Below, piece after piece: positions 62,757 through 64,000 of a DNA stretch of 64,000 nt. The translations under genes and the position numbers were made by a program. Numbering within the stretch: position 1 is the stretch's first letter; each line of letters opens with the position of its first letter. The DNA lies in NCBI GenBank assembly GCA_902761585.1, contig CACWKX010000001.1, forward strand, positions 102,148-166,147. Reading direction: 5' to 3'. This DNA comes from an uncultured Lachnospiraceae bacterium. Lineage in GTDB: Bacteria > Bacillota > Clostridia > Lachnospirales > Lachnospiraceae. The notes under the pieces were generated by a model that searched no databases, was not told where the DNA came from, and was given only the letters and a program-made list of their open reading frames with translations.

Positions 62757-62798
62757 TCCACGATCTGTCCTTCGCCTCATTCACCCTTCGCCTCCCTA

Positions 62799-62828
62799 TT
62801 GACATTCATCATCCAGTTATGCTATTTA
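62799..62828 (+). promoter_or_regulatory. Promoter of the XRE-ImmA pair
   Basis: Perfect -35 TTGACA (62799-62804), 18-base spacer and TATTTA (62823-62828) with an upstream TGC (extended -10). The leader to the XRE gene is about 165 bases and AT-rich at first. Confidence 0.6.
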
Positions 62829-62931
62829 TATGCATATAAAACATGCGACTCGCATTCGCATATTGCCATTTATTTCACGACGGGACCAGTACATACCGGC
62901 ATCCCGCCCGGATCATTCAATCGTGTCAGTG

Positions 62932-62964
62932 TACAAGGCAATCTATACAAGGCAATGTGTATAG
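62932..62964. promoter_or_regulatory. Operator candidate upstream of the XRE repressor gene
   Basis: Inverted repeat CTATACA (62943-62949), 8-base spacer, TGTATAG (62958-62964), and a direct repeat TACAAGGCAAT at 62932-62942 and 62946-62956. It lies 36 bases before the XRE start. Confidence 0.55.
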
Positions 62965-63000
62965 CGTAAACAGTGTAATCGGAAAGGTGGAACTCAGGAT

Positions 63001-63426
63001 ATGACATTTGCAGAAAAGCTGAGAAAAGCGCGGCAGGACGCCGGAATGACGCAGAAAGACCTCTCTCAGAAGAGTCACGTAGCAATTCGCAATATAGCAA
63101 GCTATGAGCTTGGAGAGCATCTTCCCCGTAAGAATGAGACATATGACGCCCTCGCCGATGCACTTGGGGTAACGGCAGATTCCCTGAAGGATGGGAATTC
63201 CGATTTCATAATCAAGGCAAAGAAACAATACGGCGGCAGAGGAAGCAGACAGGCCGAGGCGCTGATCAACTCTTTCCGTGTTGCAGCCGCAGGCGGCGAA
63301 CTCGATGATAACGACCTCGACTTTATAAAAGATGCCATGATGGAGACGTACTGGGAAGCCAAGAAGTACAATCAGCGGTTCAGAAACAAGAGATATGCAA
63401 AGGACAAGAAGGATGATGGCGAGTAA
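63001..63426 (+). CDS. XRE-family (Cro/CI-type) transcriptional regulator
   Basis: A 141-residue regulator. The N-terminal helix-turn-helix (TFAEKLRKARQDAGMTQKDLSQKSHVAIRNIASYELGEHLPR, residues 2-45) is a standard HTH_3 domain. The rest is helical and charged with no recognised domain. The ribosome site GGAAAGGTGG lies upstream. It overlaps the downstream ImmA-type gene by 14 bases. Such pairs act as repressor and antirepressor protease in ICEBs1-like elements and prophages. Confidence 0.88.
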   Translation: MTFAEKLRKARQDAGMTQKDLSQKSHVAIRNIASYELGEHLPRKNETYDALADALGVTADSLKDGNSDFIIKAKKQYGGRGSRQAEALINSFRVAAAGGELDDNDLDFIKDAMMETYWEAKKYNQRFRNKRYAKDKKDDGE

Positions 63427-63955
63427 GCATGGAAAAAAACCGGCTCTTGATTCCCCTGAGCAGCTCGTACTGTGGGCGGGAACAAGGGATCCGTTCAAGA
63501 TTGCAGAGAAACTCGAAATCCCGGTCATTCATAAAAACCACCCGGAGTCTGGTCTTCCCGGACTCACATGCCTGATGAGCAGCAGACCCGCAATCTTTAT
63601 AAATGATGCCTATTTTGACAATCTCATGCGGAAGAACCCTCACTACACAGAGGAGATCATGAACGATGATATGGCACAGGTAGCTGCCCATGAGCTTGGC
63701 CACGCCTGCCTTCACCGTAAGGAATTAAAGACTGCTCCCATCAGGGAATACCAGATTTTCGATGTGCATACCACCATGGAAGCTGAAGCGAACGAATTTG
63801 CTGCCGGGATCCGCATCGACAAGGAGGAACTGCTCTCTCTTCTGAATTCTGATTACACGCTTCTGCAGGTGGCGTCCGCCATGCATGTGAATGTGAACCT
63901 GTATAGTGGTTCAGTTTTCAAGACAAAAATCAGAGGACTTCTTAGTGAGTCCTAA
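63413..63955 (+). CDS. ImmA/IrrE-family metallopeptidase
   Basis: A 180-residue protein with the zinc motif AAHELGHACLHRKEL near residue 98 and the third ligand Glu in MEAEANEFAAGI near 129. This family cleaves cognate XRE repressors, the partner here being the gene that overlaps it. Start is one of two adjacent ATG codons (63413 or 63416). The last 45 bases of the window after its stop hold no gene. Confidence 0.9.
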   Translation: MMASKHGKKPALDSPEQLVLWAGTRDPFKIAEKLEIPVIHKNHPESGLPGLTCLMSSRPAIFINDAYFDNLMRKNPHYTEEIMNDDMAQVAAHELGHACLHRKELKTAPIREYQIFDVHTTMEAEANEFAAGIRIDKEELLSLLNSDYTLLQVASAMHVNVNLYSGSVFKTKIRGLLSES

Positions 63956-64000
63956 GAGGGAGGCAGAGTGGACTGGAGGCTCCCCGGTTGATGGTTACGC

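Noticed and set aside
63380..63715. Minus-strand frame across the XRE-ImmA pair
   Set aside because: It is antisense to the HExxH protease gene and has no ribosome site or family resemblance.

Overview
This 64 kb window looks like chromosomal core sequence from a member of the Clostridia, most likely a Lachnospiraceae-type Bacillota with fairly high GC (roughly mid-50s percent by eye). The reasons are gene content and order: a six-cysteine SCIFF peptide with its radical SAM maturase next to a fused secDF; a type II fatty-acid operon that uses FabK and a FabT-like MarR regulator; a rimP-nusA-rnpM-rplGA-infB-rbfA-nrnA-truB-ribF-rpsO-pnp block; two ABC importers; QueH; and low-GC Gram-positive type ribosome binding sites and promoters. 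No rRNA, tRNA, CRISPR array or insertion sequence was found. Several starts are TTG (recJ, scfB, infB, an SDR gene) or GTG (accDA, a phosphoesterase, a permease, a kinase).

Layout. 1-7100 (minus): recJ (cut by the window edge), secDF, SCIFF maturase, the 49-residue SCIFF peptide, and an EF-G paralogue with its own promoter. 7200-17630 (minus): the fatty-acid operon fabT / acpP-accB-accC-accDA-fabH-fabK-fabD-fabG-fabF-fabZ, with a candidate double operator in front of acpP. 17796-20424 (plus): tyrA-aroA. 20432-24614 (minus): an exported phosphoesterase and a three-gene ABC importer of the TrpXYZ kind. 24969-36713 (minus): pnp, rpsO and the nusA-infB operon. 36849-45143 (minus): type IIA topoisomerase A and B subunits, a left-handed beta-helix protein, topB and asd. 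45294-49525 (minus): argH, queH, dut, yitT and a TetR regulator. 49683-57430 (plus): a lactate-permease-family transporter divergent from the TetR gene, then deoD and a BMP-type nucleoside importer. 57443-61125 (minus): a PfkB kinase, an SDR and oligoendopeptidase F. 61302-61545 (plus): a structured RNA gene, probably 6S RNA, followed by queA. The right edge carries an XRE repressor plus ImmA-type protease pair, typical of the regulatory end of an integrative element or prophage.

How they work together. Acetyl-CoA carboxylase subunits and all elongation enzymes sit in one transcription unit, so malonyl-CoA supply and acyl-chain synthesis are co-controlled. deoD, the BMP importer and the PfkB kinase form a plausible nucleoside uptake and salvage module. 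The nusA block couples transcription elongation, translation initiation, ribosome maturation and RNA turnover.

A recurrent oddity is short tandem repetition and low-complexity insertion: three intergenic tandem repeats (15, 11 and 21 bp units), a 36-bp in-frame repeat in the permease, a repeat-built N-terminal extension of FabG, and extra segments in AroA, FabH, TopB and NusA. Other points worth attention are an AccD-AccA fusion without the zinc-ribbon cysteines, two substrate-binding proteins lacking a usable lipobox cysteine, a perfect terminator hairpin inside the last codons of a permease, and a terminator-like hairpin in the nusA operon leader.
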